A DNA stretch of 5,278 nt. Origin: Thiomicrorhabdus sp. (GTDB lineage: Bacteria; Pseudomonadota; Gammaproteobacteria; Thiomicrospirales; Thiomicrospiraceae). Each line of letters begins with the position of its first letter. The first letter of the stretch is position 1. Where the stretch lies: NCBI GenBank assembly GCA_021648185.1, contig JAKITH010000092.1:1-5278 (forward strand), written 5' to 3'. Under the pieces are notes generated by a model. That model searched no databases. It was not told where the DNA came from and saw only the letters and a program-made list of their open reading frames with translations. This document shows positions 4,704 through 5,278 of the stretch, in pieces. The translations under genes were made by a program, and so were the position numbers.

Positions 4704-5159
4704 ATGCCAACCCCTCGCAAAAACCAAGTCTGTCTAGATTCAACACCCTACTACCACTGTATCTCACGCTGTGTTCGCCGCGCCTTTCTCTGTGGCAACG
4801 ATGAGTTTTCCGGTCAAAGTTACGAACACCGCAAACAATGGGTGGTCGATAAGCTTGCTGAATTAGCCGGTGTTTTTTCTATCGATGTCTGTGCTTACGC
4901 GGTCATGAGTAATCATTACCATTTGGTCCTGCACATTAATCAGCCCCAGGCTCAGGTATGGTCTGACGAAGCAGTGATTGAGCGCTGGACCCAGTTATTC
5001 AAGGCTCCTTTGATAATTGATCGAATGCGGAAAGGGGAACGATTGATTAAAGCGGAGCAAAAGCTCGTGACTGAGCTTGTGCAGGAATGGCGCAGCCGTT
5101 TGACGGACCTGGGCTGGTTCATGCGCGAGAAAATAGAGACACCCATCACGAGAAAATAG
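4704..5159 (+). CDS. RAYT/IS200-like Y1 transposase, C-terminally truncated
   Basis: 151 residues from ATG 4704 with AAGGAGG at 4692-4698. REP-associated tyrosine transposases are HUH single-strand DNA nucleases related to IS200/IS605 TnpA. Visible motifs: PYYHCISRCVRRAFLCG (residues 15-31), the N-terminal Y1-domain strand, and VMSNHYHLVLH (67-77), holding the metal-binding His-x-His (H71, H73). Family-like sequence runs to DLGWFMR (residues 135-141), then switches to EKIETPITRK and stops. That tail is encoded by the repeat GAGAAAATAGAGACACC. Relatives continue for roughly 150 residues more and contain the catalytic tyrosine (AYVDLNPIR region), so this copy should be dead. It keeps its own promoter and leader. 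The second copy downstream shares the leader and the first ten residues except one. Confidence 0.8.
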   Translation: MPTPRKNQVCLDSTPYYHCISRCVRRAFLCGNDEFSGQSYEHRKQWVVDKLAELAGVFSIDVCAYAVMSNHYHLVLHINQPQAQVWSDEAVIERWTQLFKAPLIIDRMRKGERLIKAEQKLVTELVQEWRSRLTDLGWFMREKIETPITRK

Positions 5160-5190
5160 AGAAAATAGAGACACCCATCAATTAATTGAC
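5127..5190 (+). repeat. RAYT-leader repeat copies 3 and 4, tandem
   Basis: A 22-bp unit, beginning GAGAAAATAGAGACACC and ending CATCA, occurs at 5127-5148 and 5159-5180, separated by CGAGAAAATA, itself a partial copy. The second unit continues as ATTAATTGACA into the next leader. The first unit sits exactly where the first transposase loses homology. Compared with copies 1 and 2, TAAGACAAGACACCC is replaced by AATAGAGACACCC, so the core is GACACCCATCA. Confidence 0.7.
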
Positions 5191-5214
5191 ACTCTGGCTG
5201 ATCCTCGTTAGATT
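5186..5214 (+). promoter_or_regulatory. Promoter of second RAYT transposase gene
   Basis: TTGACA (5186-5191), 17 bp, TAGATT (5209-5214), the counterpart of the promoter at 4636-4664. AAGGAGG (5236-5242) follows before the ATG at 5248. Confidence 0.65.
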
Positions 5215-5247
5215 GCAAGGCGTACAATTCACATGAAGGAGGCACGG

Positions 5248-5278
5248 ATGCCAAAACCTCGCAAAAACCAGGTATGCC
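5248..5278 (+). CDS. Second RAYT/IS200-like transposase, N-terminus only (runs off window)
   Basis: ATG 5248 with AAGGAGG 5 nt upstream. The ten visible residues, MPKPRKNQVC, differ from the first copy (MPTPRKNQVC) at one position. The leader (5169-5247) is alignable to 4618-4703 with many substitutions and a few indels, so the two are old paralogues, not a recent duplication. Whether this copy is full length cannot be seen. Confidence 0.75.
   Translation, partial: MPKPRKNQVC

Noticed and set aside
4417..4767. Minus-strand ORF across the membrane gene and the RAYT start
   Set aside because: It runs antisense through two supported genes and a promoter and has no recognisable content.
5127..5190. 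Short direct repeats as a CRISPR-like array
   Set aside because: Only two units with a 10-bp spacer that is itself a partial repeat; the units are copies of the transposase leader motif.

Overview
The window looks like part of a degraded chromosomal (sedentary) integron in a gammaproteobacterium, cut up by transposable elements. That host is inferred from the integrase type, the RAYT-type transposases, the GTAG-hairpin repeat and the RND pump tail. No housekeeping marker fixes the taxon.

Layout. 1-117: C-terminus of an RND-type efflux permease. 118-560: mostly non-coding, with one GTAG-headed REP-like hairpin and a doubtful small minus-strand ORF. 574-813: C-terminal remnant of what looks like an IS91-type transposase. 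1021-1107: a good attC recombination site. 1131-2263: an AT-rich two-gene cassette directly behind that attC. It encodes a secretion-signal-less zinc metallopeptidase (HEFGH plus a Met-turn-like DLMKYY) and an overlapping lipoprotein, arranged like a toxin/effector and its envelope immunity protein. 2325-2483: a MITE-like element with 18-bp terminal inverted repeats and an 8-bp target duplication, inserted into a copy of the repeat that precedes the RAYT genes. 2492-3355 (minus): an integron integrase that lost its C-terminus, including the catalytic tyrosine, at that same repeat. Its strong RBS, a plausible promoter and a LexA-type operator (CTG-N10-CAG) remain. 3620-4605: two small two-TM membrane proteins, probably an operon, of unknown function. 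4612-5278: two tandem RAYT/Y1-type transposase genes. Each has the same leader, with a TTGACA-N17-TARATT promoter and an AAGGAGG-type RBS. The first is truncated and the second runs off the window.

How it fits together. The integrase, attC and AT-rich cassette are the remains of a working integron. The 19-bp motif GACACCCATCAATTARTTG and its flank occur at the RAYT leaders, at the broken 3' end of intI and (in part) at the broken 3' end of the first RAYT gene, so it marks the breakpoints. The order of events can be read: cassette capture, then the RAYT-repeat junction in intI, then MITE insertion into that repeat. The most promising biology is the metallopeptidase/lipoprotein pair, a candidate effector-immunity module carried as an integron cassette. 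Second is the uncharacterised membrane pair beside intI. Both functions are inferred, not shown.
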